Shown here in pieces: positions 8,587 through 19,440 of a stretch of 64,000 bases of DNA (position 1 is the first letter of the stretch; the number at the start of each line of letters is the position of its first letter). Under the pieces are notes generated by a model, which saw only the letters and a program-made list of their open reading frames with translations, did no database searches and was not told the origin of the DNA. The stretch lies in assembly GCF_001509585.1 (NCBI RefSeq), contig NZ_LNCI01000003.1, positions 1 through 64,000 on the forward strand, in the 5' to 3' direction. The DNA is from Tropicimonas marinistellae. GTDB taxonomy: Bacteria > Pseudomonadota > Alphaproteobacteria > Rhodobacterales > Rhodobacteraceae. A program made the position numbers and the translations under genes.

Positions 8587-9165
8587 ATGCAGCACATCGA
8601 TCCTGAACATCACGACGGCACATCCGACGCCACACCAGGTGGCGAACTGGACAAGCGCCGCCCGGGCGAACTGGCCTTCGCGGCGTTCCTTCTGCTCGCA
8701 AGCCTCGGGCTTCTCTGGAGCGCCTTCGGGATCGAGAATCCCTTCGGGCCCAATGGATTGTCGTCACCCCGCTCGATACCCGTGGCGACGACGCTTGCGA
8801 TGGCCGTAGCGGCCGCGATTGTCTTCCTCACGACCGTCAGGCTGCCGCTCGACAATGCGGAGAGCTTTGCGAAGGATATTCTGCCGGGGGTCGTTCTGCT
8901 CTTCGTGGTTTTCCTTGTCGCCTATGGTCTGCTCCTGCGGCCGCTGGGCTTCCTGCCCACGTCGGCGCTGTTTCTTGTCGCCTCGATCAAGATCCTCGCC
9001 AAGCGCGGTTGGCTGTGGACGCTGGGCGTTTCGCTTGGAAGCCTCCTCGTCATCTGGCTGATCTTCCGCATCGTCTTCACGGTGCTCATGCCGGCAGGGA
9101 TCGTGCCGGAGGCCGAGTTCATCCAGTTCTTTCGTGGTCTTTCCAGCGGAGGTGCGGAGCAATGA
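8587..9165 (+). CDS. Tripartite tricarboxylate transporter small membrane subunit (TctB family)
   Basis: A 192-residue inner-membrane protein with about four hydrophobic helices (starting near FAAFLLLASLGLLW), matching the small TctB subunit that pairs with TctA. The ATG at 8587 has GGGGAGGA immediately upstream; the in-frame GTG at 8518 lies inside the preceding stem-loop and is rejected. The stop overlaps the tctA start (ATGA). The N-terminal 35 residues are hydrophilic and His/Asp-rich, slightly longer than usual. Confidence 0.88.
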   Translation: MQHIDPEHHDGTSDATPGGELDKRRPGELAFAAFLLLASLGLLWSAFGIENPFGPNGLSSPRSIPVATTLAMAVAAAIVFLTTVRLPLDNAESFAKDILPGVVLLFVVFLVAYGLLLRPLGFLPTSALFLVASIKILAKRGWLWTLGVSLGSLLVIWLIFRIVFTVLMPAGIVPEAEFIQFFRGLSSGGAEQ

Positions 9166-10676
9166 CGGCTCTCATGGACTTTCTCACTGTCGTAACCCAG
9201 CCTGATCTTCTTCTGCTCGTCGGGCTTGGCACGTTCGCCGGCGTCTACGTGGGGGCGATACCCGGTCTCTCGGTCACGATGGCGGTCTCGATCCTGATCT
9301 CCTTCACCTTCGCGTGGGACGTCTATCCGGCGATCTCGCTGATGATCGGGATCTATATGGGAGGGGTCTACGGCGGGTCGCGCACCGCGATCCTTCTGAA
9401 CATCCCCGGCGCGCCCTCGGCCATTGCCACCGCGCTCGACGGTTTTCCCATGGCTAAGCGGGGAGAGGCTGGCACCGCCATCGGCGTGACCACGGTGATG
9501 TCGTTCATCGGCGGTTTCCTGGGGATCGGCGTCCTCGCGCTGGCTGCGCCGCTCGTCTCCGATTTCGCGCTGAAATTCCAGCCAAGGGACTACATGCTGC
9601 TTGCGATCCTCGGCATCCTCCTTGTGGGGTCGCTGAGCCAGGGCAGCCTCGTGAAGGGCATCTTTGCCGGCGCGCTCGGCATCGCAATCGGCGCCGTGGG
9701 ACGTGACCCGCTGACCTTTGCCGAGCGGTTCACGTTCAACTTCCAGATCCTCGAAGGCGGGATATCCTTCATCGCCGTCATGATCGGCATGTTCGGTGTC
9801 TCGGAAGCGCTCTTGCAGCTTCACCATGTCGACAAGGACGCCGTACGGCAGAAGATCAGCCGCATCGTGCCGTCGCTGTCGACGGTAAAGAAGCACCTGC
9901 CGCTGTCGCTGCAGACCTCGGCCATCGGCGTAACCATCGGCGCACTGCCGGGCACCGGCGGCGACATTGCGGCCCTCATGGCCTATGACCACGCCAAGCG
10001 CGTGACCAAGAACCCGGAGCGCCCATTCGGCGATGGCGCAATGGAGGGGCTCGTGGCGCCCGAGACGGCCAACAACGCCGCCGTTGGCGGAGCCTTCATC
10101 CCGATGATGACCCTTGGCATCCCGGGCGATGCGGTTACGGCGATCATGATCGGCGCGCTGTTCATCCACGGCCTCAACCCCGGTCCGATGCTGATGATCG
10201 ATCAGCCCGACATGTTCTGGTTCATCGTCGGCTGCCTGGTGATGGCCAATTGCTTCATGCTGCTTTTCGGCCTGACCGGCATCAAGCTCTTCACCAAGAT
10301 TGTCGAGATGCCCCGCAGCGTGCTCATCCCGCTCATCATGCTGCTGTCCATCGTCGGCGCCTATGCGGTGAACAATGCGATTGCCGATGTTTACTGGATG
10401 CTTGGCTTTGGTATTTTCGGGTACTTCATGCGCCACTATGGCTATCCGCTCGGCCCGGTGATCCTTGGTGTGATCCTGTCGCGCCTGCTCGACGACAACT
10501 GGCGGCGGGCAATCATTTCGGAGCGCGAAGACCTCGGCGCCTTCTTCGCAGGCATTCTCACGAGCCCGCTGTCGCTGGTGCTGTTTGTCGCGGTGATCTT
10601 GATCTTCGTCTCGCAGACCCCGATTTGGGGCCGGGCCAAATCGCAGCTCTTCAAGAGGAGGGACGCCCAGTCATGA
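9162..10676 (+). CDS. Tripartite tricarboxylate transporter large permease (TctA family)
   Basis: A 504-residue permease, the main transmembrane subunit of a proton- or sodium-driven secondary uptake system fed by TctC. Family hallmarks include GAIPGLSVTMAVSIL near the N-terminus, GGVYGGSRTAILLNIPGAPSA, and a second repeat with GALPGTGGDIAALMAYDHAKR followed by TANNAAVGGAFIP. The two Gly/Pro-rich repeats suggest inverted halves. The ATG at 9162 overlaps the tctB stop, and its own stop overlaps the shikimate dehydrogenase start, so four consecutive genes are coupled or nearly so. Confidence 0.95.
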   Translation: MTALMDFLTVVTQPDLLLLVGLGTFAGVYVGAIPGLSVTMAVSILISFTFAWDVYPAISLMIGIYMGGVYGGSRTAILLNIPGAPSAIATALDGFPMAKRGEAGTAIGVTTVMSFIGGFLGIGVLALAAPLVSDFALKFQPRDYMLLAILGILLVGSLSQGSLVKGIFAGALGIAIGAVGRDPLTFAERFTFNFQILEGGISFIAVMIGMFGVSEALLQLHHVDKDAVRQKISRIVPSLSTVKKHLPLSLQTSAIGVTIGALPGTGGDIAALMAYDHAKRVTKNPERPFGDGAMEGLVAPETANNAAVGGAFIPMMTLGIPGDAVTAIMIGALFIHGLNPGPMLMIDQPDMFWFIVGCLVMANCFMLLFGLTGIKLFTKIVEMPRSVLIPLIMLLSIVGAYAVNNAIADVYWMLGFGIFGYFMRHYGYPLGPVILGVILSRLLDDNWRRAIISEREDLGAFFAGILTSPLSLVLFVAVILIFVSQTPIWGRAKSQLFKRRDAQS

Positions 10677-11524
10677 GCCAGACACCGGATCTCAAGCTTG
10701 GCCTGATCGGCGACAACATCGCGCGGTCGCGATCGCCGTTGTTGCATCGGCTCGCCGGGGCGCAGAATGACGTCAACGTCCGGTACGACAGGCTGATCCC
10801 GAGGGAAATGGGGGAGGACTTCGACACCGTTTTTGATCGCTGTGTCGGGAGCGGCTATCGCGGCATTAACGTGACCTATCCCTATAAGGAGCATGTGGCG
10901 CGCAAGGTCGTCATCGATGACCCAACCGTCCGGGCAATCGGCGCCGTGAATACGGTGTTGTTCGACGCGGATGGCGCCAGGGGCAAGAACACCGACTACA
11001 CGGGGTTCATCGCGGCCTATCGTGGCGCCATGGGCGCGGAAACGCCCGGTGTCGTTTGCCTCATTGGCACAGGGGGCGTCGGGCGCGCCCTCGCGTTCGG
11101 CCTCGCGGCGCTCGAGGCGGACGAAATCAGGCTTGTCGACCGGGACGACGCGAAGGCGCGTGCGACGGCGGAGGACCTGAGAAATCTCCCCAATGCACCC
11201 AGTATCAGCGTCTTCGCCGATGCGAGTGAGGCTGCGCGGGGGGCGACCGGCCTCCTGAACGGAACACCTGTCGGCATGGTTGGCCACGATGGCACGCCAT
11301 TGCCGCGCGGGGCAATGGAGGGAGCCAGGTGGGCGTTCGACGCTGTCTATACGCCGGTCGACACGGAGTTCCTTCGGGACGCCGAGGCGTCCGGACTGAC
11401 CGTCATCTCCGGGGAAGAGCTGTTCATCTATCAGGGGATCCATGCGTGGACCCATTTCTCCGGACTGCCGCTGGACGAGACGCGTTTGCGGGCCGCATTG
11501 TTGGAACATGGAGAAGCAGCGTGA
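10673..11524 (+). CDS. Shikimate/quinate dehydrogenase, AroE/YdiB family
   Basis: A 283-residue NAD(P)-dependent dehydrogenase interconverting shikimate and 3-dehydroshikimate (or quinate and 3-dehydroquinate). Visible motifs are the substrate loop SRSPLLH near residue 18, the catalytic lysine in NVTYPYKEH, the Asp in NTDYTGF, the nucleotide-binding GTGGVGRA and the closing NGTPVGM. Its place inside a transporter and dehydroshikimate dehydratase operon indicates a catabolic paralogue (QuiB/YdiB role) rather than the biosynthetic AroE. The ATG at 10673 overlaps the tctA stop (ATGA) after a strong AAGAGGAGGGA. Its stop overlaps the next gene's GTG. Confidence 0.92.
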   Translation: MSQTPDLKLGLIGDNIARSRSPLLHRLAGAQNDVNVRYDRLIPREMGEDFDTVFDRCVGSGYRGINVTYPYKEHVARKVVIDDPTVRAIGAVNTVLFDADGARGKNTDYTGFIAAYRGAMGAETPGVVCLIGTGGVGRALAFGLAALEADEIRLVDRDDAKARATAEDLRNLPNAPSISVFADASEAARGATGLLNGTPVGMVGHDGTPLPRGAMEGARWAFDAVYTPVDTEFLRDAEASGLTVISGEELFIYQGIHAWTHFSGLPLDETRLRAALLEHGEAA

Positions 11525-13410
11525 AGACCTCCATCGCAACCGTCTCGATTTCCGGCAACCTGCGAGAGAAGCTCGAGGCGATCGCCAAGGCCGGGTTCAC
11601 GGGGATCGAGATATTCGAGCAGGATTTCATCGCCGATACCGGCACACCGCGGGAAATCGGACAATTGATCCGCGATCAGGGGTTGGACATCACCCTGTTC
11701 CAGCCGTTCCGGGATTTCGAAGGCCTGACCGGTGCGTTGCGCCAGAAAGCGTTCGACCGGGCGAAGTACAAGTTCGACACGATGAACGAGCTTGGAACCG
11801 ATCTGATCCTCGTCTGTTCCACGGTGCATCCGCAGGCGCTTGGCGGCATCGACCGTTCGGCGGATGATTTCGCCGAGCTTGGCGACATTGCGCGGCAGCA
11901 GGGTATCCGGGTCGGCTTCGAGGCGCTGGCCTGGGGGCGGCACGTGAACGACCACCGGGACGCCTGGGAAATCGTGCGCCGGGCCGATCACCCGAATGTC
12001 GGCCTGATCCTCGACAGCTTTCACACGCTTGCGCGCAAGATCGACCCGAATACGATCCGGCGCATTCCGGGTGACAAGATCTTCTTTGTCCAGCTGGCCG
12101 ATGCGCCCCTGATCGACATGGACCTTCTCTACTGGTCGCGGCATTTCCGGAACATGCCCGGCGAGGGCGATCTGCCGGTGACGGATTTCATGCGGGCTGT
12201 CGCCGCGACCGGATATGACGGACCGGTCAGCCTGGAGATCTTCAACGACCAGTTCCGGGGCGGGCACCCGGAGGGGCTGGCGCGGGACGGCTACCGGTCC
12301 CTCGTGGCGCTGATGGATGACGTGCGCCGGGCGGAGCCGGACATCCGGATCGACGTGCCCGAGATCCCGGCGCGTGTCGGCGTCGAGGGCGTCGCCTTCG
12401 TCGAATTTGCCACCCGGGGTGCCGAGGCCGACGCGCTCGCGTCCCTGCTCCGGTCGATGGGGTTCACCCATGTTGGCGATCATGTCTCGAAGAAAGTGGC
12501 GCTCTGGCAGCAGGGCGATATCCGCATTGTCCTGAACACCGAAACCAGCGGCTTCGCCAATTCCGCCTACATCATGCACGGAACGACGATCTGCGATGTG
12601 GGGCTCTCGGTCGCCAACGCCGCCGACACGACATCCCGCGCCCTGGCTCTGGCCGCCGCCCCGTTCCGTCAACCCGTGGACCCCGGCGAACTGGATATCC
12701 CGGCGATCCGCAGCGTTGGCGGCAGTGTCATGCATTTCATCGACAAGGACAGCGGGTTGGCGAATGTCTGGTCGGTGGAGTTCACGCCGACAGGCGCCGA
12801 GGTGCGCGGGGACGCTGGCCTGACCACGATCGACCACGTGGCCGAGACGATGAAATACGACGAGATGCTCAGCTGGTCGCTCTTCTATACCTCAATCTTC
12901 GACATGACCCGCGCGCCGATGGTCGACGTGATCGACCCCGATGGGCTGGTTCGCAGCCAGGCGATCAGCGCGCGCAATGCGGAGTTGCGGATCACGCTGA
13001 ACGGCGCGGAAACCCATCGGACGCTCGCCGGGAGTTTCCTTGCCGAGAGCTTCGGGGGCGCCGTTCAGCACGTGGCCTTCTCGACCCGTGACATCTTCGA
13101 GACGGCGCGGAAGATGCGGGACTTCGGTTTCGCGGCGCTTGAAATGCCGGTGAATTACTACAGCGACCTGCGCGCCCGGTTCTCGCTGACGCCGGAAAGG
13201 CTGACCGAACTCGAGGATCTGAATATCCTCTATGACGAAGACGCCGACGGGGCGTTCTTTCAGCTCTACAGTCGGCCTTTCGCGGGCGGGCTCTTCTTCG
13301 AGATCGTACAGCGCGTGGAGGGCTACGACGGATATGGCGCGCCGAACGCACCGTTCCGCATTGCCGCGCAGAAGCGGCTGGGGCGCCCGAAAGGCATGCC
13401 GAAGCGCTAG
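11521..13410 (+). CDS. quiC1: 3-Dehydroshikimate dehydratase, QuiC1-type fusion with HPPD-like domain
   Basis: A 629-residue two-domain protein that converts 3-dehydroshikimate to protocatechuate. Residues about 1-285 are a xylose-isomerase-like TIM barrel. With the GTG start at 11521, the metal ligands fall at Glu134, Asp165, Gln191 and Glu239, the positions I recall for Pseudomonas putida QuiC1, which supports this start. Residues about 290-625 resemble 4-hydroxyphenylpyruvate dioxygenase (VOC fold), with candidate ligands His in TIDHVAE, His in QHVAFST and Glu in LFFEIVQR. The GTGA overlap couples it to the shikimate dehydrogenase gene. No protocatechuate ring-cleavage genes are in this window, so the product must be used by enzymes encoded elsewhere. 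Confidence 0.93.
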   Translation: MKTSIATVSISGNLREKLEAIAKAGFTGIEIFEQDFIADTGTPREIGQLIRDQGLDITLFQPFRDFEGLTGALRQKAFDRAKYKFDTMNELGTDLILVCSTVHPQALGGIDRSADDFAELGDIARQQGIRVGFEALAWGRHVNDHRDAWEIVRRADHPNVGLILDSFHTLARKIDPNTIRRIPGDKIFFVQLADAPLIDMDLLYWSRHFRNMPGEGDLPVTDFMRAVAATGYDGPVSLEIFNDQFRGGHPEGLARDGYRSLVALMDDVRRAEPDIRIDVPEIPARVGVEGVAFVEFATRGAEADALASLLRSMGFTHVGDHVSKKVALWQQGDIRIVLNTETSGFANSAYIMHGTTICDVGLSVANAADTTSRALALAAAPFRQPVDPGELDIPAIRSVGGSVMHFIDKDSGLANVWSVEFTPTGAEVRGDAGLTTIDHVAETMKYDEMLSWSLFYTSIFDMTRAPMVDVIDPDGLVRSQAISARNAELRITLNGAETHRTLAGSFLAESFGGAVQHVAFSTRDIFETARKMRDFGFAALEMPVNYYSDLRARFSLTPERLTELEDLNILYDEDADGAFFQLYSRPFAGGLFFEIVQRVEGYDGYGAPNAPFRIAAQKRLGRPKGMPKR

Positions 13411-13420
13411 CCGGGATGGA

Positions 13421-13603
13421 ACGCCGATCACACGGTGGCGCGGGGCGGCCGGCCCCGGGACGCACCCGAGCCTCCCGTTATGCCGGAGGCGGGCTTTCGT
13501 CACGACGAGGGCGTACTGCGACGGTGCAAGGAGTGCGGCCGTTGGAATAGGGGCGGCACGCCGATCACAGGATGGCGCGGGGCGACCAGCCCCGGGCCGC
13601 GCC
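13421..13603 (+). repeat. Direct repeat pair of about 47 bp
   Basis: Two copies of a GC-rich unit (13421-13467 and 13558-13603) share ACGCCGATCACA, GGCGCGGGGCG and the GCCCCGGG core with a few differences. Each holds a small inverted repeat around GCCCCGGGC. They follow the dehydratase stop by 11 bases and lead into the repeat unit at 13654. A related GACCAGCCCGGGCCGCGCCC occurs at 28444-28463. No coding potential is seen. Confidence 0.65.
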
Positions 13604-13653
13604 CGCTTCGTCAGGCTTTCGCGGCCCCACCGGGGCCACGGTCCCTCCTCAGT

Positions 13654-13769
13654 CCCCCCGGGAGGGCGCATTGGCGATGTCGAGAAGCGTTCAGACGTCG
13701 GTCGGGGCTTTGGGATAAAGCGCGTTGAATTGGCGGTGCGAAGCGCCCACCCAGGGTCGGGCGCGGTCC
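13654..13769 (+). repeat. Dispersed intergenic repeat, copy 1
   Basis: About 116 bp matching the copies at 28471-28586 and 28641-28761. Shared blocks in order are CCCCGGGAGGGCGC, TTGGCGATG, GGCTTTGGGATAAAGCGC, and GCCCACCCAGGGTCGGGCGCGG. It lies directly upstream of a low-GC orphan gene. The function is unknown; it looks like a non-autonomous GC-rich chromosomal repeat. Confidence 0.7.
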
Positions 13770-13861
13770 TACGCAAAACGTCGAATGCGTACTTTCCGAA
13801 GTGACACTTCTTCTCAAAATGTCCATGACTTGAGTGCGTAAGATGTAAAGGGGTGAAGTGT

Positions 13862-14328
13862 ATGCAAGTTGCGAAACTAATTCTGTCTGATTGTAGGGCA
13901 GGATTGCATTTGTTGGAAGATACGGACACGCCACAATTGCGTCGTGTAATCTGGGTTGGAGTAATCACAATGCTCCGAACTATAGGTGATGCACTAGATC
14001 GGAGTTCGAATCGTTTCGTTAGACAGGAGTATCAGCGACGGATTTTGGACTGGAAAGCGGAGCCGAAAGGCACTTCCATATGGAGAGACTTCATCAATCA
14101 AGAGCGAACAAATATTGTCCATGAATACGTACACGGCACGTTCCAAGGGGAAGCACTACGGTTGTTGATTGAAGACGGCCAAGGGAGTACCTTCACAGAT
14201 ATTGATGCAGATGTTTACTGGCCGTTGCTCGGCGGCCCATTTGCCGGAATGGATGCTAGAGACGCTGCTGGTGAAGCCATCAAATGGTGGGAACTCCAAA
14301 TCGAAGAAATCGACGATTTGTCCCGTGA

Positions 14329-14332
<4 letters not shown>
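13862..14332 (+). CDS. Low-GC hypothetical protein with HEPN-like motif
   Basis: A 156-residue protein I do not recognise by name. Its base composition is far lower in GC than its neighbours, which suggests horizontal acquisition. It is mostly helical by composition. The segment DFINQERTNIVHEYVHG holds an R-x4-H pair (Arg82, His87) like the catalytic motif of HEPN RNases and related nucleotide-binding helical bundles. The ATG at 13862 is preferred over the in-frame GTG at 13853 because AAAGGGG (13847-13853) spaces correctly only for the ATG. No adjacent nucleotidyltransferase antitoxin is seen. Its stop overlaps the convergent parE stop by 4 bases. The HEPN assignment is inference from one motif. 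Confidence 0.7.
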
Positions 14333-16290
<1,958 letters not shown>

Positions 16291-16411
16291 GGCACTGCTC
16301 TTGGCGTCGTGTTCTATTGTGATTTCGTCTATTCTGTCAGGAATGCGCGGAAGGGGGAAGGGGGTTGCCCGGCGTACAGCCATGCGGCCCCGTGCGAAGG
16401 GGAGAACCGCC

Positions 16412-17011
16412 ATGTGGAACGAACGTTACGACCGTCCTGATTACTTGTTCGGCAAGAAGCCGGCGGGGTTCCTGGAGGCGCATGCCCATGTGATCCCGCC
16501 GCGCTCCACGGTGCTGTGCGTGGCCGACGGGGAAGGGCGCAACTCAGTCTACCTTGCGGGGCTCGGTCATCGGGTGACGGCCTTCGACATGTCCGGGAAC
16601 GCGGTAGACAAGGCGCGCCGACTGGCTGCCGAGGCGGGCGTCGAGGTGGCCTTCCACGAGGCCGACGTCGAAAGCTGGGATTGGGGAGAGAAAACCTGGG
16701 ACGCGGTGGTCGCGGTTTTCATCCAGTTCGCCGGACCGCCGCTGCGGACGCGGATCTTCGAGGACATCGCACGCAGCCTGCGGCCCGGTGGGCATCTGCT
16801 CCTGCATGGCTACGCGCCGCGGCAGGTATCCTTCGGTACCGGAGGGCCGCCGAATGAGGCGAACATGTACACGCTGCCGATGCTGGAAACGGCATTCCCC
16901 GGTTGGCATGTGTTCGACGCCGCCGATTACGACGCGGAGATCGAAGAAGGCGAGGGCCATTCGGGACTGTCGGCCCTGATCGATTTCGTCGCCGTGAAAC
17001 CGGCCGGCTGA
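16412..17011 (+). CDS. Class I SAM-dependent methyltransferase, TehB-like
   Basis: A 199-residue cytoplasmic Rossmann-fold methyltransferase. It starts MWNERYDRPDYLFGKKP, followed by motif I VLCVADGEGRNSVYLAGLGH, the acidic end of strand 2 (FDMS) and motif IV (WDAVVAVF). This architecture is common in small proteins annotated as tellurite/thiopurine methyltransferase-like. The substrate is unknown. The ATG at 16412 follows AAGGGGAG; the longer in-frame frame from 16289 overlaps parE and is rejected. A separate MATE pump gene follows by 73 bases. Confidence 0.88.
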   Translation: MWNERYDRPDYLFGKKPAGFLEAHAHVIPPRSTVLCVADGEGRNSVYLAGLGHRVTAFDMSGNAVDKARRLAAEAGVEVAFHEADVESWDWGEKTWDAVVAVFIQFAGPPLRTRIFEDIARSLRPGGHLLLHGYAPRQVSFGTGGPPNEANMYTLPMLETAFPGWHVFDAADYDAEIEEGEGHSGLSALIDFVAVKPAG

Positions 17012-17084
17012 CATCCGCCGTCCGATCTGACGCCGATGCAGGACCGGGCTTGCCCCGCAGGGATTGCCCGATTAATGGGCGGTC

Positions 17085-18461
17085 ATGTCCTCCGTCATGT
17101 CCTATCCCGCGCACACCCGCGCATTGCTCACACTCGGCCTGCCCCTGATCGGCGGGCATCTGGCGCAGTTTGCCATCCAGGTGACCGACACGATCATGAT
17201 GGGTTGGTACGACGTGGAGGCGCTGGCCGCGATGGTGCTCGGGGGGTCGGTCTTCTTCGTCGTGTTCATCATGGGCTCGGGATTTGGCCTCGCCGTCATG
17301 CCGCTGGTCGCAGCCGCCAGCGAAAACGCGGAGGGCGCGGCGCAGGTGCGCCGGGTAACCCGCATGGGGCTGTGGCTGTCGGCGCTCTTTTCCACCGTGG
17401 CGCTGGTGCCCCTGCTAAGGGCCGAACCGATCCTTCTGGCCATGGGGCAGGAGCCGGAACTGGCGCGACAAGCCGCGCAATACCTCGCCATTGCCGGTTG
17501 GGGGATCGTGCCCGGCCTCGGCGTCATGGTGCTCAAATCCTACCTCTCGGCGCTGGAGCGTACGCAACTGGTCCTATGGGTCACGCTGGCGGCCGCAGCG
17601 GCGAACGCAATGATCAATTACCTGCTGATCTTCGGGAACTTCGGTTTTCCCGAGCTTGGCATCCGCGGCGCTGCCATCGCGTCGGTTTCGGTCCAGATCA
17701 TCTCGGTGGCGGGGCTGGCGGTCTACGTCGTTCATGCCTTTCCGGAACACCAGCTGTTCGTGCGGCTGTGGCGGCCGGACTGGTCAGCCTTCAGGCAGGT
17801 GTTCCGGCTAGGGTGGCCGATCGGGCTTACCAATCTTCTGGAGGTCGGATTGTTCGCCGCATCGGCGATCATGGTGGGCTGGCTGGGGGCGATCCCGCTT
17901 GCGGCCCATGGAATCGCCATTCAAGTCACCTCGGCGACCTTCCTCGTGCACCTTGGCCTGTCCAACGCGGCAACGATCCGAACCGGAAAGGCGCTCGGCC
18001 GCGGAGACATGGCAAACCTTCGCCGGACGGGGCAGGTGACGGTATTCACCTCGCTCGTGTTCGCTGGCCTCGCGGTCGCGGCATTCCTGATCTGGCCAGA
18101 CGTGCTCATGTCGCTGTTTCTCGACCCCGACGACCCGCGCAAGCCGGAAATCGTTGCCATTGGCGTCGGTCTCATGGCCATGGCGGCCCTGTTTCAGTTT
18201 GCAGATGGCGGTCAGGTCGTTGCGCACGGCCTGTTGCGCGGGGTGCAGGACACGCGTGTACCGCTCGCGATTTCTGCCGTGGCCTATTGGCCGGTCGGCA
18301 TCCTGTCGGGCTACGTCCTCGGCTTCCCGATGGGCTTTGGCGCCATTGGCGTCTGGGTAGGGCTCGTGCTGGGGCTGGTCGTTGCCGTCGTCGCGCTCAT
18401 GTGGCGTTTCTGGCGCAGCGCGCTTCCGGTTGCCGCACGACGGCATGGCGCCATTCCGTGA
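17085..18461 (+). CDS. MATE-family multidrug efflux transporter (NorM-like)
   Basis: A 458-residue inner-membrane protein with about twelve hydrophobic helices in two homologous halves. LPLIGGHLAQFAIQVTDTIM at the N-terminus and GWPIGLTNLLEVGLFAAS at the start of the second half are characteristic of MATE transporters, which export cationic compounds using Na+ or H+ gradients. A second in-frame ATG lies at residue 5 and could equally be used. It ends 19 bases before the convergent sulfotransferase gene. Confidence 0.93.
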   Translation: MSSVMSYPAHTRALLTLGLPLIGGHLAQFAIQVTDTIMMGWYDVEALAAMVLGGSVFFVVFIMGSGFGLAVMPLVAAASENAEGAAQVRRVTRMGLWLSALFSTVALVPLLRAEPILLAMGQEPELARQAAQYLAIAGWGIVPGLGVMVLKSYLSALERTQLVLWVTLAAAAANAMINYLLIFGNFGFPELGIRGAAIASVSVQIISVAGLAVYVVHAFPEHQLFVRLWRPDWSAFRQVFRLGWPIGLTNLLEVGLFAASAIMVGWLGAIPLAAHGIAIQVTSATFLVHLGLSNAATIRTGKALGRGDMANLRRTGQVTVFTSLVFAGLAVAAFLIWPDVLMSLFLDPDDPRKPEIVAIGVGLMAMAALFQFADGGQVVAHGLLRGVQDTRVPLAISAVAYWPVGILSGYVLGFPMGFGAIGVWVGLVLGLVVAVVALMWRFWRSALPVAARRHGAIP

Positions 18462-18480
18462 CACCGGCGCGGCACTGAGA

Positions 18481-19425
18481 TCACTGCGGATGGCGCTTGC
18501 GATACAGGTCGAGTACCTCGGCAATCGCCTCCGAGAGCGGATCGAGGCTTCGGCTGACCGGAAGCGTCTCCGGATCCTGCAAGACAAGCTCGAGCTTCTC
18601 CTGTACCTCCTCGCGTCGATCCGCATATTCGGCAATTTGCCGGCGGCCGAACCCTGCCACCTGGTACTTCGGGCCCGGGAGTTTTTTCAACGACTCCATC
18701 AGCTCCAACGGCCTGTCCGGGGTGCCGGGTGGGAACATCCGGTTGAAGACGAAGAGCGCGCGCACGGCGTTTTCCGACATACCCTCGTTTGCCCGGACTT
18801 CCTTCAGACCGAGCGCGGCGAGCGTGGTCGCCCCGAGGTGTTCGAGTAGGCTATTGCAGATGCCGCGCCCGATTGCGTCTTCGAAGCGAATGAACGTGGT
18901 CGCGTCCCTGCCGAACGCCCCGGCAACCCTGAGCGGGATATCGACCACGCGGGCCAACGCCATGCGAAAGGTCGTCGGCCTGATGTTTCGGCCGGCCCTC
19001 GCCATTTCCTGCGAGTCCGAGCCGATCCAGGATTGAAGGTCGCGATAGAAGTAGACGGCCACGACCTCTCCGTGGCGCGAGAAATGCGCGCGCATCGCGG
19101 CCATTTCGTTCTGTTGCAACTTGCACAGGAACTCGCTCGAAAGAACGATTGTCGGGGATGGCGACGCCTCGATTTTCCTGTCGATCTCTTTCAGAACGTC
19201 CTGGTCCCGCTGGCGGATCTCCGCGTCAGACAAGCCGCACTCGCGGTTGCGCACGAAATCCGACTTGTTCTCGAGAAATGCGGAATAGAGATGCGGGTAG
19301 GGCCCCGCGGGGCCGATGAACCGGACACCTTCGGCCGCCAGAGCGTCCCGGTGTTTCGCGAAGCTCTTCTGAAGCGTGGTGGACCCGGTCTTGTGCGCCC
19401 CCATGTGAAGAACGATCTTCCGCAT
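18481..19425 (-). CDS. Sulfotransferase-family P-loop protein
   Basis: A 314-residue protein beginning with MRKIVLHMGAHKTGSTTLQ, whose GAHKTGSTTLQ loop is the 5'-phosphosulfate-binding motif of PAPS-dependent sulfotransferases common in Rhodobacterales. SEFLCKL and the VAVYFYRD strand fit the 3'-phosphate-binding region. It probably sulfates a cell-surface glycan or lipid, but no polysaccharide genes are nearby, so the acceptor is unknown. It follows the upstream hypothetical gene by 15 bases, and the two likely form one transcript. Confidence 0.82.
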   Translation of the reverse strand: MRKIVLHMGAHKTGSTTLQKSFAKHRDALAAEGVRFIGPAGPYPHLYSAFLENKSDFVRNRECGLSDAEIRQRDQDVLKEIDRKIEASPSPTIVLSSEFLCKLQQNEMAAMRAHFSRHGEVVAVYFYRDLQSWIGSDSQEMARAGRNIRPTTFRMALARVVDIPLRVAGAFGRDATTFIRFEDAIGRGICNSLLEHLGATTLAALGLKEVRANEGMSENAVRALFVFNRMFPPGTPDRPLELMESLKKLPGPKYQVAGFGRRQIAEYADRREEVQEKLELVLQDPETLPVSRSLDPLSEAIAEVLDLYRKRHPQ

Positions 19426-19440
19426 CGTGCGCCGCCGCCC

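Noticed and set aside
8922-10436. A 504-codon minus-strand frame across tctB/tctA
   Set aside because: Antisense to a strongly supported permease gene; extremely His/Asp/Arg-rich and not protein-like.
13421-13769. A CRISPR array in the repeat region
   Set aside because: There are only two long imperfect copies with unequal surroundings, and no regular spacers or cas genes.
14004-14012. GTTCGAATC, which resembles a tRNA T-arm
   Set aside because: No acceptor stem or anticodon arm can be built around it, and it lies inside a supported coding region.
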